From Channa striata (Eukaryota > Chordata > Actinopteri > Anabantiformes > Channidae): 64,000 bases of DNA. Positions 44,026-58,800 of this stretch are shown here, piece after piece. The position numbers and the translations under genes are program-made. The stretch's first letter is position 1. Every line of letters starts with the position of its first letter. The stretch is from positions 2,438,457 through 2,502,456 of the forward strand of contig CM065171.1 in NCBI GenBank assembly GCA_033026295.1, written 5' to 3'. The notes under the pieces are model-generated. The model did not search any database, was not told the origin of the DNA, and saw only the letters and a list, made by a program, of their open reading frames with translations.

Positions 44026-47000
44026 CTGGAGAAAAGAGGAAGATAGGAAGAAAAAAAAAAAAGAACTTGTTTAATCACGGTAACAATCATTGATCATTTA
44101 GAAACACTTTGCTGAGTCCTGCTGCTAAACCTTAAGCTTCCGATTTTACCATAGCAAGTTTGCAGTTTTCAGCCAAATTAAGTCAGACATTAAATTTGTA
44201 ACTCAAAAAAAAAAAAAAAAAAAAAACTTTTGAGCTGATGAGTAATAATTTGAAATTCTTAAAAAAAAACTGGAATGTATACTGGGGCATTAAAGCCTGT
44301 CATGAGTAGCGAGTAGTGAGGAACCACTGATGCTGAAAAATCTATCATACGCAAACAGTGTTTTTTTTTAAAGCAATCCTTTTTTCTATTTCAACGTAAT
44401 CAGTTGTACTTGTACCTTGCACTTTCACAATCAAAACAGGTTGTAAGGCAACTTTTTTGGAAACAGTGTTGTGCAGTTAAGGTAGAGCAGACACACACAC
44501 ACACTCTTAAATCCTTTCCCTTACAATCTTGTTCATGATACAAAAACGAAAATGCAATCCAGCTGATTTTTTGCTCTTTACATTTGAAAAGATGCAGCAG
44601 TTGCAGTTGTACAAAGCTAGGTGATCAGCCCAGAGAAGTTTAGATTTTACCCGATTCCATTCCCTGCTCTCATGTCTTTCATCAGCCGATCGACAGTCTT
44701 ACATTGCTTGATGTGTTGTTTTCAGCTGTTACTAAAAAAATAAAACCATCAGATTTAGTTGATGAATTTCTAGGATTTGTTTTGCTGAATGACCCAGAAT
44801 GTAAATTGAGGAGTTAAGCGCTGCCCTTATGTAAACCTGGACACCCACGCTAACAGCTGGTCCCCAGCTCACCTGCTATGACCAAATCTTCATGTACCTC
44901 ATTTGATCCCTAAACTTAACTCACCGTCCAACATCCTTCCCTAAGGTCATCACACCTCACACACATTTTTAACAGACACCTCTTACACCCTAGGACAAAT
45001 GTCTAATAACTGTAAACAAAATAAATTAAAAATATTTACGATCCATATCGTTGTCCTATTCCCGTCCCTCTCACCGCAATAAAAAGTGTATCATAGTAAT
45101 ATCTCAAACAATCGCAACCTGAAGGGAAATAGATACACATCCAGGGATCCATCGTCTGACAAATACCTGGGTGTTCACCTGGACAATAACCTGGACTGGT
45201 CAAACAACACAGATTCACTCTACAAGAAAGGACAGAGCAGACTCTTTCTGCTGAGGAGACTACGGTCTTTTGGAGTGCAGCGAGTGCTACTGAAAACCTT
45301 TTATGACTTTTTGACATATCTGAGATAAGAGGAATTCAATACACTATTAAGGAAGTGAAGCGCCTGAGGAGGAGCTATTGTCTTCTGTTTGCCCCGTGAG
45401 CTCCGCAGCTGGCCTTTCTCAGTCCAGCAAGCTGAGCAGACTCGCACTTTGTCAGCAGAGAAATGCAGGCAGCACAGAGAAGATCCGTCAATCCAATTAC
45501 CAGACTGACAGATCATGTGACACTCTCAGTATTATCTAACAGAGCTGTCCTACCCCTTCATAACCTCTCTGTGCTAACTGCTCCATCTGTTACCACATCT
45601 GTACTTGAGCTTACACTGTGGAAACATGTCCGACAGGTCTCAATGAAAAAAGGACTTTGGCTCATCATTAAGTAATATGTCAGTAACATTACTGAGTTTT
45701 ACTATTAGGATTGCCCAGTGTTGAGTGGGATGAGAATGCAAATTTTAAGCAGTTAAGTAGGAAATGTTCAAGTACAGCTTTCTCCATACAGACACTAAAA
45801 GCATCAGTGAACTGCCTCTACCCATGTTTAGTGTCAGTCTGCAACCTGCTTTCAAAGCACAGCCTGGTATATACTTTTTCCTGGTGAATTAAAACCATTA
45901 ATGAGGTTTATCCAGCAACACAAATAAAGAAGAAATGTCTTAAATCACAACTTCATATTAGCCAACAAGACCATTTTTAGGGTGAGAATTTCATGTCATT
46001 TTGATCTCAAAAGTATTTGACATTCACATAATTCAAAATAACAGAATCTAATCTATAATACATGGTTCTACTGACAATATATTGTACCTCAAAAAGGCTT
46101 TTGCAGCTGCAGCACACAGTCTCATTACCCTAATTTCTTAGTAAATCTGTCCCCTTCATTGTCATTTCCCTGAATATCTCCCAACCTGCACTACAAAATA
46201 TTCAAACAGGTCATTGTTAACAAACCTGCAGTAGAGGGACAGAGACTGCAGCAAATGCTGAATGATGAAGCTGCAGGTCAATCAGCCCAACACTATGAAC
46301 TGTAATAAATTCATATTTTTTTTCCTACAGCAGTAAGCTAGGTGTGCAATCACAGTAGGAGTTAATCATTGTAATCATAATCATTATAAAGTCTAACGTT
46401 TTAAACAAGATTTTCCCAGAGTTGTAATAGTGAAATTGTGTTTAGAGATTTAGAATTTTTCTTTCTGATCAGTTTCCACCAAACATCAAATGACATGTCA
46501 GCATTTAGGTCCTAATGTTTTGCATCGATAAATTTAGGCCATTGGCTTACTTAAATTTCTCATGGAATCTTTCCAGCCCGACTGTTCAAGACTATGACTA
46601 TAATTGAAATGGCAGATAATGCTCGGAAGGTGAAGTAACAAGAGAGCTCACATTACCAAACCGGGATTTTTGATGTCTGATACTAAAGGATTTTAAATGC
46701 AAATAAATCAGCTTTGAATAAAAAGTCTGACAAACCTTATATTTTACTACTTCACACACATGTTGAAGATCAGCTGAAAGTGACAAAAGATCATTTTGGT
46801 GTGTCATAGTATTTTAGCCATAACATTATCCTTCCGGATATGCCAAGATCAGCACGGATATTGATCCCCGCGGAGTGCTTGTTAATCCAGAACCATGATA
46901 CAAGACAAATCCATTATAATTCAATTAACAATTCCATTTATCTGAGTAAAAGATGTCAAATATGCCTTGAAAAGTGTAAAATGTTTAATAATAACGTGGA

Positions 47001-49802
47001 AGCAAGGTTTCAAGGTTGTTGTCAATTAAATCCTAAACAGTCGTGTAGAGAGAAATGAGAAACAACGTTTCTCTGGGATCACAGTGCTACAATGATGACA
47101 GACATAGAATACAAGACAACACATTACTATAAAGACTAAACTTAAAACTATAGCTATAAAAAACTGAAGAGCCTGACTACATAAAGTGCACAGATGCATG
47201 TGCAAGTTTGCAGTACAAAAGGAGTATTAAGTAATATAGTGTTAAAGAAATAATTACAGTCTTATTGAGGTGAGTGTGCAAATATTGTTAGTTTGCAAAT
47301 TAATTTATACAAATATTAGCAGCTTCAGAAATAGTGCAAATAGTTCAAAATAGTCTGACAGTGAAATAAAGTGTAGAGTGGTTGTGTGTGTCAGTTCAGT
47401 CAATGACTGTTAAGGAGTCTGCTGGCCTGGGGAAAAGCTGTTGCACAGTCTGAATGTGTGTGTGCTGATGGTTCTAAATCTTTTCCCAGAAGGCAGGAGG
47501 GTGAACAGTGTGTGTGAAGGGTGTGTGTCATCATCCACAACGCTGGCGGCTTTGCGGATGCAGCGTGTGGTGTAGATGTCTGTGATGGAAGGCAGGGGGG
47601 CTCTGGTAATCTTTTTAGCTGTTCTCACGATGCTCTGTAGGGTCTTGCCATCCGAAACGGTGCAGTTCCCAAACCAGGCAGTGATGCAGCTGCTCAGAAT
47701 ATTTTCTATGGTCACTGAGGAACCGTTGATGTTTAGTGGCACGGGGTCCTGAAGTCGGTTATTCTTATTGCACCAGTTGGATGCTTTACATCATCTCTAT
47801 ACGCTGTCTTGTTTTCTTGCTGATCAGTCCCACCACGGTTGTTTCATTAGCGAACTTGAAGTTGTGGTTTGAGCTGTGCATTGCTACACAACCGTATGTC
47901 ACCAAGGTGAACAGCAGTGGACTGAGCACACAGCCTTGAGGGGCCCCTGTGTTCAGTGTAGTATTGCTGGAGATGCTGTTACCAATCCAGGCAAACTGTG
48001 GTCTCCCAGTCAGGAAGTCTAGAATCCTTACTCCACAAAGTGAGGTGTTCAGCCCCAGCAGGCTCAGCTTAATAATGTGTTGCTGTGGAAAGATTGTGTT
48101 GAATACTGAACTGAAGTCTATGAACAGCATTTGAACGTATGTGTCTTGTCCAGATGAGTGAGTGCCAGGTACAGGGTGGATGCCATCTTGACCGACTGTG
48201 ACGATACGCGAACTGCAGTAGGTCTAGTGTAGGAGGTGGCAAGGTCTTGATGGGGCGGTAGTCATTGACGCAGGACACAGTTGATTTCTTTAAGATAGGG
48301 ACAATGGTTGTGTTTGTGAAGCACATCGGGGTGATGGTGCTGCTCAGAGAGATGTTGTAGATGTCTGTGAGAACATCTGCTAGCTGATCTGCTCCTTGTC
48401 TGAGCACTTTGCCAGGAATGTTGTCTGGTCCAGCCATTTTCCATGTGTTGGCTCTACGTAGAGTTTTTTGTATGTCAGCTGCCGTGAGACGCAGTATCCG
48501 GTAGTCGGGAGGAGAGGTGGTCTTTATCACCGCCGTGTCAGTCAGCACCTCAAACCAGGTGTAGAAATTGTTCAACCCATCTGGGTTGAGAAGCATCACT
48601 GTCACCGGCTGGTGACGTCCTTCTGTAGTTGGTGATGGACTGGATGCCCTGCCACATGTGCTATGTGTCTCTGTGTTGGAAGTGGTCGTAAATGTGCACG
48701 CTTTGCCTCTTTGATGACCTGGGACAAATTTGGAGATAGTGACATTATCAATGCACTTGCTGATGTAGCCCGTCACTGATGTTACATACTCCTCTAAATT
48801 AGTTCACTATTTTTGGAGCTTCACTAAACATGTCCCAGTCATTGTGCCCAAAACACTCCTGAAGAGGAGGGATGGCTCTGGAGGCCAGGTTTTCAACTGC
48901 CTCACAACTGGTCTATGGCGTTTGATGAGCGGACTTTATGCTGAATTCAGAAAAACACAGATGTGGTCCTAGCATCTGAGGTGGAGGCAGGGCTCCAACT
49001 GCCTTGAGCTTTGCATGGTTGAAATCTCCAGTGGCAATAAACAGTCCGTTGGCTGTTTTCCGTAGTTCACTTTACAGTTCACTGACCGTTAGCGCTGGGT
49101 GGAATGTAAACAGCCACTATGAGAACTGGTGAGCTTCAGCCGTGAATAAAATGTTAAAAATCAAATAGTCGTTAACTACACCAACGATTCACAGTAGCTG
49201 GAGACTAGCACAGAGTTCTTGCAGCATTTTGTGTTGATATAAATACACAAACCTCCAACTAAAGTTTTTCCGGACAGCGCTGTGTCTCTGTCGGCTGAGG
49301 TAGCAAAGCTCTTTCAGCAGATTATCTTGAAAATTGTTTACGGCTATTTTTCTAAATCCAAGCAGTGCCTGACGGTTGTAAACAAGAGCACTGGTGGTTT
49401 CGATGCCCATGTGCGCTCAGAACGTACGTGTTGGTTGGGCTAAAACAAAGATTTAACACAGTTTGATGCAGAGAGGCCGCGGCAGTGTTGCTAACGCACC
49501 ACCATCGTGGTGAGACGACTCTCCCAATCCCCACAGCTACAGATACACAGGCGTTTCCTGTCGCCAGCAGAATTTCCTCTCATACACACAGTAACACAGA
49601 GCACCTCAAACACTGGCAGACATTTTGCCCACAGACTTCCACATCACTCTGTAAACATGACCGAGCCATTGACACAGACAGGCATCAGACATGATGAGAG
49701 GTCAAAGTACACAACCCTACGCACAGTGGTAACCCTCAAACAGTGCAGGGCATCACCAAAATGTCCTCACAAGAAGGTCTACTGTAGCTGGTCCTCACAG
49801 AG

Positions 49803-49835
<33 letters not shown>

Positions 49836-52800
49836 CAGCTGTCAGGCCAGATTCTGCTGAGAGATGCTGAGGTCCTCCACATGTCAAACTGATTCTGTCT
49901 CAGTGTTTTTCATCTTCCTGTCCTTTCCCCAAATCTCATACACCGTTTATAGCGTCACTGCTGCTGAGTTTGTATCAGAACTGGTCCACACGATCGAGTA
50001 TGTTGCCTGTACGAGCTCTTTATCTGCATTTTGAGATACTGTGAGATTCATAGAGAAAACAACCACACACCAGCATCTCCTTTGCCAATCAGGCTCTAGT
50101 TATTGTATTCACGCGAGGGCATATATTTCACTTTTGTTAAAATATACTTAATAACCCTGCGTTCTTCTTCTTTAAGACTATTTTAATAGTTGGTGGATGA
50201 GTTTCATTATCACCCGTGTGATTAAGCCAAAGGTCAATTAGAACGACCCTTTTGTTCTTCATTCTTTTCTTCCTCTCATCTCATGGCCAGTGTAATATCT
50301 GAGTAGCACCCTCTTTATTCAAACTATTCACAGATTCACCCACCACTTCCCCTCTGTTATTATCAAAAACCCCTTTACATGTAAACATTTGTTTAGCCAA
50401 ACATATAAAAACACATGTCGGTGTTCCTGTTGCAAACTAATTACAATTACTTCAGTAATCGGTACAGCGTTAAATTGGATGAAACAAGCATTTGAATCTG
50501 AAAACTGAATGTCCACTTGTCATTTTCCATCAGTAAAATAACTGCCCACATACAGCAGTCCACTGATGAAATGAGGGTTGACAAAACTCATTGGCTTCCT
50601 GGTGGTGGAGTCTGTGTCTGCATGAGGTCAGTAATTACAGCTGAAGACACACTTGTCTGATTATAGCTTTGCCTGTCTGATGCTTTCCCTCTTCCTGTCC
50701 ATCCCTACAGAAACACAGGAGATCTTCTGTTGCTGTGGTTGATGCAAAGCTGGACAAAAACTATTAATTGATACACATATTTGTGATCTATGCAATTATT
50801 GACCATTCCTGACATATTGAATGTGCCTGTATGACCTCAAGAATATATACCGTAATAATTATGGTGAGCACTAAACCAATAATTAGGGATGTTTTGATGA
50901 AAAATACTATTATATATCACCCCCAGGCTTTCCATATAGCTCACCAAAGTTTTCAAGAAACCTACAAAATGTTGAAAACTTGATTAATGAAATTTGAGTG
51001 GCCACTCAGGAAACCAAGTTACATGTGTATCCAATCAAATTTATGTGTCCCCCCCCCCCTTCTTACACAAAATAATAGTTTGACAATCAATTGTCAATCA
51101 CCAGTGCTGGCCAATGTTGCCAACTTAGAGACTTTGTCATTATATTGAGCTGGTATTTAGACCAATCCATTGGCTCTTTTTCAAAAAAGCGACTAACAAC
51201 AAATCTAGCAACTTTTTCTGGTGTTACTGGAGACTTTTGTAGACTCTGATGTAAACTCTTACTCTTCTCAATGAGCAGCGGGTGCTTCTGTAGGCCCCTA
51301 TCACAGCACATAACACTCACAGGCGATGTTCATCCCTCCGCTGCGTCCAGACTGCAAATGAAAGGAATCATGCAAACACGAAGCAGCCGTACACATACCA
51401 CAAGCCAGTAGGGGAGGGCTGAACAACATGCGTCTTAACTTGTAGGCCATTAAATAGTAATAATCAGTATCTAAAATCTACAAAAGCATGCCTGAATATA
51501 CTTAGGAGTGAAAAGTTGCCGTCCACCAATCCAATCCAATCTAATCTAATCCAATCCAATCCAATCCAATTCAATCCCTGGCTTCTCTGGTCAAATGTCA
51601 AAGTGTCTTTGAGCAAGGCATGTGTGTGTGAATGGGTGAATGAGAAGCAACATTGGGGTGTAGCTCAGTTGGTAGGCAGTTGTTCACAGACCACAGGGTC
51701 AGTGGCTTGATCCCTGGTCCCTCCATACTGTGTGCTGAAGTGTCCTTGGGCAAGACACTGAACCCCAAGTTGCCCCCAGTGGGCCAGATAAGCACCCTGC
51801 ATGGCAGCAATCGTGTGTGTGTGTACCAAATTACTTTTTGGATAAAGGCGTCTGCCAAATTACTAAAGGTAAACGTTGTAAAGCCCTTTGGACAACAGCA
51901 CATATAATTTACTTTTTACTAAGATACTGAACCCCAATTTAGTTGCTCATGGTGATTCTTGGCCAGCTGTATAGCAGCTCCCCCATTGGTGAGTGTTAAC
52001 AGGTGAATGAGAAGCACTGCAAAACACTTTTAGTACCAATAGGTAGAATAGTGCAATATAAGTGCAGAACGTTAACCATTTATGATAGATGGACCAACTA
52101 CACAGCTGACATTTGTCGATAACCATGGTGACTGTCTGGGCAAATAAACAAAAACAAGCAAAACCATGAAACAGATGCTGAAGGCACCTTGAAGAAACCG
52201 ACTAAAAAGACAACGTGGCTTAACATTCAGAAAAAAAACTTGTCAAGTAGCTGGAGCTGCTAACAATATGCTGTTTTGGGTGTTTAATTCAAATCATCTT
52301 CTCACCACAAACAAACCACTCCAGAGTTATTTTCAGACTGGGCTGATACCACATCCATTGAAGGTCTGTTGGTTACGCAATTAATTTGTGCAGACCTGCA
52401 CATATGAACCACCGAGGGGGTTGGCTTTGTCGAAAGAAAAACTCATGTCACCTGCAGTTGTACAGTGTTCATACAGAGGAGCATCCTCACTCACAGAGTA
52501 CAAACACGGCCAGAATTTAAAGCTAAAAGGATCAGCCACATTGATATGACCTGAAACATCTGCTCCATAAACCAGGTACTGTGGCATAATTGGATAATTG
52601 TGCAGTAATAGAACGTTCATTGACTGAAAATGACTAATCTATTATCATAATGGTTGAGGCAATTAATTTGATTTAAAATTTGTTGTGTTCATTGTCCCAC
52701 TGCCATTTTTCTGTGTAAAGTTTTTCAGTTGTTGTGGGTTTTATGTATTATTATCACTATTGCTCAAAACGTTAAAGTTGCAAAAGGTCCCAGTACGTTT

Positions 52801-55800
52801 TCTGTTTTGTGTCATGGTAACACAGCAGAACAGAGCAGAGGAAGGGAGGGCTGGGCGGAGTGGGATGATTTCCAGGCTCCATCCAATCGGTTTCAAACAT
52901 TTTCTGGGAATTGGTGTCTAACAAAGGTTTAAACAGTGAAGGTGCAGAGCTGTCACGAGTGTCATCAAGGGTCAAAAATCAAATATCATAACAGAGGTAG
53001 TTTAGTTTTACTTGATCATAAACAATGCAATACACAAAGCACTTTTATCCAGTCTTTTCTCCACTCTTATGTGAACTGGTTAAAATTGCTGCTGTGACAG
53101 CAGCTGAATGCAGACACCATGCTCACATTATGGTTTCCCAATTGTACAAGCTGACAAGGACTGTGAATGCAGAATCAAGCCCAGGACGGTGACGGGCACA
53201 CAGGTAGAGGAGAGGGAGGCTTATCAGTTCCCAGGCAAGGCCACCAATGCTCGGATGAAAAATAAAAATATGAGAGGCAATTTATGATACCTGACAGCTT
53301 ATCTCTCTCCTCCCACATGTCCTCCCTTCCATATTAATTGTTTCTGCCACTCAGTCGTGTGACATTGCAGAAAAGTGACAGATGCCAGCTTTTTGAAGCC
53401 CTCCCCCCATGCTTGCAACATTGGCTGTTTTTACTGAGGATAAGGCAGAAAAACGGACAGCAAGCATGAGGTAATCCTTCAGTTTTGCCGTGCTTTTCAA
53501 CCATCACGTGTTGTTAGATACTAAGACCCGATCAGCTCAGAGGAAACAGTAAAACAAAATCTGAAGATAGATTCCTCCACATTCTTCTGTCAATAGGAAA
53601 GTGTCAGCAAGCCACTTAAACTATATTTCATTTAGTGTGTAATAGACACCAGCAGCCTGCCTGGCTGACAGTCCACTCAAGATCTCAAATGTGGAAATAC
53701 CAGCCCACAGCACAGAATTATTAATCAGCTGCACTTTTAGATTTAAATCTGCACTCAAAGCTAATGAACTAATAAAAGAAAATCCATTTTATCTAATGTT
53801 TTTTTCTAAATCAAGAGTAATTACCAAAACATTGCACTGGTGCAATATTCTTTTAAAATCATCTTCTATCACTCATGTCAATAAGTTGTAAGTTATGAAG
53901 TAAGTTTTGATCATCAATATCACATATTGTTGCAAAAACCTTTCATTTTCTTGATGGATGAAATGATGGAACAATGCTCTGTAATTTGCAAGTGGTCGGG
54001 TAAATTTCTAACTTCTTGTGGTTATCTGTCATACGCCTAACGTAAGTTAGATTTAAAACAAATTATGAACAGAAATCTTTTCTGTCCAGTTGCTGATGCA
54101 GCAGAAATATTAAAACCAGAGTCCATGCATTTTTTTCTACATTTTCTTTCAGTCTGAAACAAAAATATTTGTACAATATATGTTATTTTTAACACAGTTT
54201 CCCCAAGCTCAGCGTGTCTTAGGTGGTATTACTGTAAAATCTGGGATATTCATGAGAACGAACAAGAGAAAAGCATAAAACCTGACAGAAAAAAATTAAC
54301 AAACAACAAGCTCAGAAATCAAGCAAAGAGAAAGCCAGGAGCAGGCTTGTGCTTGGACTGTCCAGTGCAGTACTGCAGGGAAAAAGGCGATTCATAAGAT
54401 AGAATAAATGAAGTTGAGTAAAGAGGACAACACAGGATCATCTGGATTAAGATCAGAGAAAAGAAATGTTCTGTGATCAGCCACTGTGTTTCAGCCAGAT
54501 GTAAGATTACTTCACAAGCACGCCCCGGGCTACTCTTATGTCGACAGATTTCTGCAAGAATCTAAATATGAGAGTCGGCAACTTGACAGTGTTTACATGT
54601 TCATGTGTGTTCTTTTCTGTCAAAAACCTGTTGCCAACACATCTTAATATGTCACACTAATATTACCTAAATAACCACAGAGGAAGGTGTGACAAAAAAA
54701 AAATCACTTTATAAATCATTATAATAGAAATATGCAAATGTTCTTTTACTACCTAAACATTTGTCTGATAAAGTGGGGATGGTGGTTATAATGCCAAGGC
54801 TCCGTTGATGCTGAATGACTTAATACAGGTTTTAGAGCCACATATGCTGCCATCCAGATTACATCTTTTGCAGGTTCCAGGTTATTTCAGCAGCACAAAG
54901 ACAAACCACATCCTGCACTTATTAAAACAGCATGGTTCTGTACTGAGCGCGCGTGACTGCACAAGGAACTGATCAACAGTCCTGAATGCTCTTTTTTTCA
55001 CTCCCCAATGTCAACAACAGTTTATATTTTAATTTATTAATTTCAATACAAAGAGTTACTCTTTGTATGGAATAAGGGTGGGTATAGTGAGCCTAGTATG
55101 GTGAGAAGTTACATTCTGTCTTCAGGTTCCTCTGCATCACCTGCAGAAAAAAGGGGGGAACGTGCCACACAGATAATGCCCTGCACATTGTCTCATTTAA
55201 TGTCAGGTACAGAGTTTGATAAGAAGCTGCCCAGACTGGCAGGGCATCAGCATTCAAGACCTAAAGCATAGACTCTGTGGCATGGGTCTGGCTGTCATCA
55301 AGCAAGCAGTGGAATTCCTGAGCAATGAAGGCCACATTTTTTACGAATCATCAGCCATCATCAGCATACAGCATCTAACAGCAGCACCAGTGGTGTGTCT
55401 TATTTCAATGTAATCTAATATTAGTCATTAGTATCTGAAACTGAAAGCTATAAACTAATTTACAACCTTTTAAACTCTTCAGTGTCTCAGAACTGTGTCA
55501 GACCCAGAGAAACTTCTCTTTAAGGTTCTGTTGTTGGTATGAGTTAAAGAACAAGTGGTTACGATTTAGTGAGATCTTTGTGTTACACATCCGGAGGTGT
55601 GTTTCTGCTATTTTGAAAGTGTCCATTGTAAACAGGTTTCTAATTTTTAATTTTTGCTAAAAAGGTGTTATGTGGCGCAGTAGGTAGAACGGTTGTCCAC
55701 CGATCCCCGGCTCCTCTGGTCACATGTCGAAGTTTCCATGAGCAAGACACTGAACCCTCACTTAGCTGCTCCTGGTGAGTGTCGGCCAGCTGCAAAGCAG

Positions 55801-58800
55801 CTCCCCTATCGCTGTATGAGTGTGTGTGATTGTGAGTGTGAATGGTCAAAAAAGAAGCAGTGTAAAAAGTACCAAAAGGTAGAAAAGCACTATATAATTA
55901 CAGGCCATTTGCGATTTTACCAAGCCAGCAGACTGCCAGCAGTCCAGACCTGTCACCTTTTAAAAATTATAAGGCACAAAATTACTACAAAGGAATCCCA
56001 GAGCTGAATTCCCACAACAAGAAAAACAACTTAAATAAACACGCCCATGTCCCAACTTTCCCAAAACGTGCTGGTGGCAACAAATTCAAAATAATGTTTC
56101 CACGTTCAAAAATTTTCTGCAAATTAGATCTGTGTGATAAGTTCAAATTGTTTCTAACTCTTTATGATTTGCTACCTTACTGTGATGACATTTGTGCAAA
56201 ATGCAGTGCTCATCGTGACAGTGCGCTGCAATGAATGGTTTTAATCCCAACAACTTGTTGATGTCCAATATGTGACAGACGTATTGGATCATCCTTTGTT
56301 TGGTGCTTCATTAGAGTGAGTTTGTGCTGAGAGGCTCTGAGCACGGGTTGCGTTATTAATTGGGTGAAAATAAAACTGTGATTTAAACATGAAGCAGCTA
56401 AACTGTCAACGCTTTAATGTGCTCCAGTGAACTCATCAAATCCGATGGCAGCGACTGGGAGGTAAGTGGTGGGAGCAGAGAGGAAGCAAGGCAATTAAAA
56501 GTGTTACAGCTGCACGACTGGCTGCAAACGTAGGCCAACATGTAGCTTTTATGGTTTGACAGGATTTTTTATCACTCAGATCGACTGTACGTTACAAACT
56601 GTACAGCAGCTGTCTTTCCCTACATTGTTACGGTGTGTTGATCTATAGTAAAGAGAAACGTTTGACCTTGGAGAATCTGATGCATTCATAGGTTGATGTT
56701 CAGGCCATTCCTCTCAACTGCTTCTACTTCAGAGTTGAATTTAAAAGCATCTTTGCTCGGATTTACAGTCTGCTGTTGCACACGGCAGATACACTTTTAC
56801 GAAAGCAGATTTTTCCCTGAGTCCCTGATGAATGTTGGTCCCCTACTATTAGAAAATGACAGCGACAGGCAAATTAAGCTAATCAGATCGCAGATTTTTT
56901 TTACTAAACTTTGGTATGATTGCCCTAAAAAATAAAGTAAAAACAAGGGCCTTCAGCATTTGGATGATGTTGTTTGTGAGCTCAGTAATGACACTTGCTT
57001 TTCAGTATCAGATCAGACGATTCTCAGAATCCTGAAGGACAGGTCGTGACAGGTGTGACTCTATATGAATTCTCGGTGAGATAACTAATGTGGAATGTGA
57101 GCAAAACTGCATCCGACAGCTCCCTGATTCAATTAACCCATAGACTTGTGAACAAGATTTTACTTATTAAAAGTTTATTCACGTGAAATTTCATTCAACA
57201 TTCATATTAAACATATTAAACTTGAACAAGCATTGCTTAAACCTCACTGATTGCCACCTACATGATATTTTACGCATCTCTGACCTGCAGCATAAACTGC
57301 GATCGTGATCTCAGTATCACCCTTCTCATTAGTTTCACTAAGTGACCTGTGTCATAGTCCCCTGAAATTCATAAAATATATTTTGTTAGTGCTATAGGTT
57401 TTGAATTTGTGACCAAAAGGATTGTTGGTGCTTATTTAATGATCTAAATTGGTTTTAGGACACTAAAACAAACTCTGTATGAGTTCTGCTTGGATTTAGC
57501 TGCACATATTTCAGATAGTAACATTAGTCACTAATTAGACTTAAAGCATAATGTAACATAACACACATTAACACTGTGCACTTGGACTTGAGGCATTAAG
57601 TAAATTTTGTCTGTAGTCTATAGTTTCTTAATGTCTATATAATATTTGTGAGGTTTACTGCGCCCCTCAAGTTTTTTGCTATGAGGAGATCTTACCGTCT
57701 TTAAAAAACGTTTGGACATCCCTGCTCTACAACCTGCAACATGTTGAACATACAGTCACTGAAATGTCTCTTTCTGTAAATCAGCACACAGGTTGTCGAC
57801 TGAATGTCCTGTAACATTATTAACTGCTCCAGTAATAAAGTTCAGCCTCACAAAGCTTAATCAACAAGCTTCTGCTCCATGAAATCAATTTTACTTTCAT
57901 TAAAACCTTCCCTTTTAACTTCAGGTTTGCATGCTGTCTGGCAGACACAGAGGACGTATCAGGGGACGGCTGAAGACCAGCCAGCACATCTCTCCTGGCT
58001 CTATTTCAAATTTTAAAATTTCACGTGTTTCATCTGATTACAAAGCAACAAATGCTTTGCTCGCAGAGGGGAGAGTGGTGCCGGTTATTTTTTTCCCAAA
58101 GCTGATTCAAAGCCCCACATTCCCTAACTTCATCATGTCAGAAAGGGGGCACTCTCCAGCCATCATTATGGCAAACATCGCTGTTTTTACTGTCACGTTA
58201 AATGTGTTTTATTCATTTCCTGCCACTGCAGTAATGTACAGCATATAAATCACAGGGGTATTAGTCGATGAACAAAGTACACTAGGCAACATAAGAAGTA
58301 TCATAATAGCAGTGAAGAAATGTACTGATTTACTAATATTATCTATGATACAGGGCAGAATAAAAGAACAAAAGACCAGTTTGTCATGTTCTTCTCTGGG
58401 ACTATTGTTGACAGTGAAACCGATAAGATGTTAGGGGAAGGTCGCACTCTTGCTTATGATGAGGTCAAACATGGACCTTTGTATATCCAGGATTCACTGA
58501 TCCACGAGACAAATATGGCACAAATAAGAAACAACTGACCACAGTGTAAACAAATAACTACCCAGGTATGATTATGATTTTGTTCTGTTTTTATTTTCTT
58601 CACTTGTTGGCTGCCCTGACAGTCCAGTAATGGAGGAGGAGCTTCTGACTCCTTCTGAGGTTTTACATGCTGCATCATAATCATCCAGAATACAACCAGC
58701 AGATGTGATTACATAAATGAATGGCCTCATAACTTGTTTGTTAATCACTGGTTGGGTTTGGGTTTGGGGCTTTACTGCAGAGTAAACAGACACACACATA

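Noticed and set aside
51655..51727. Functional tRNA gene
   Set aside because: The A and B boxes are present but the stems do not close into a cloverleaf, and the SINE body follows directly.
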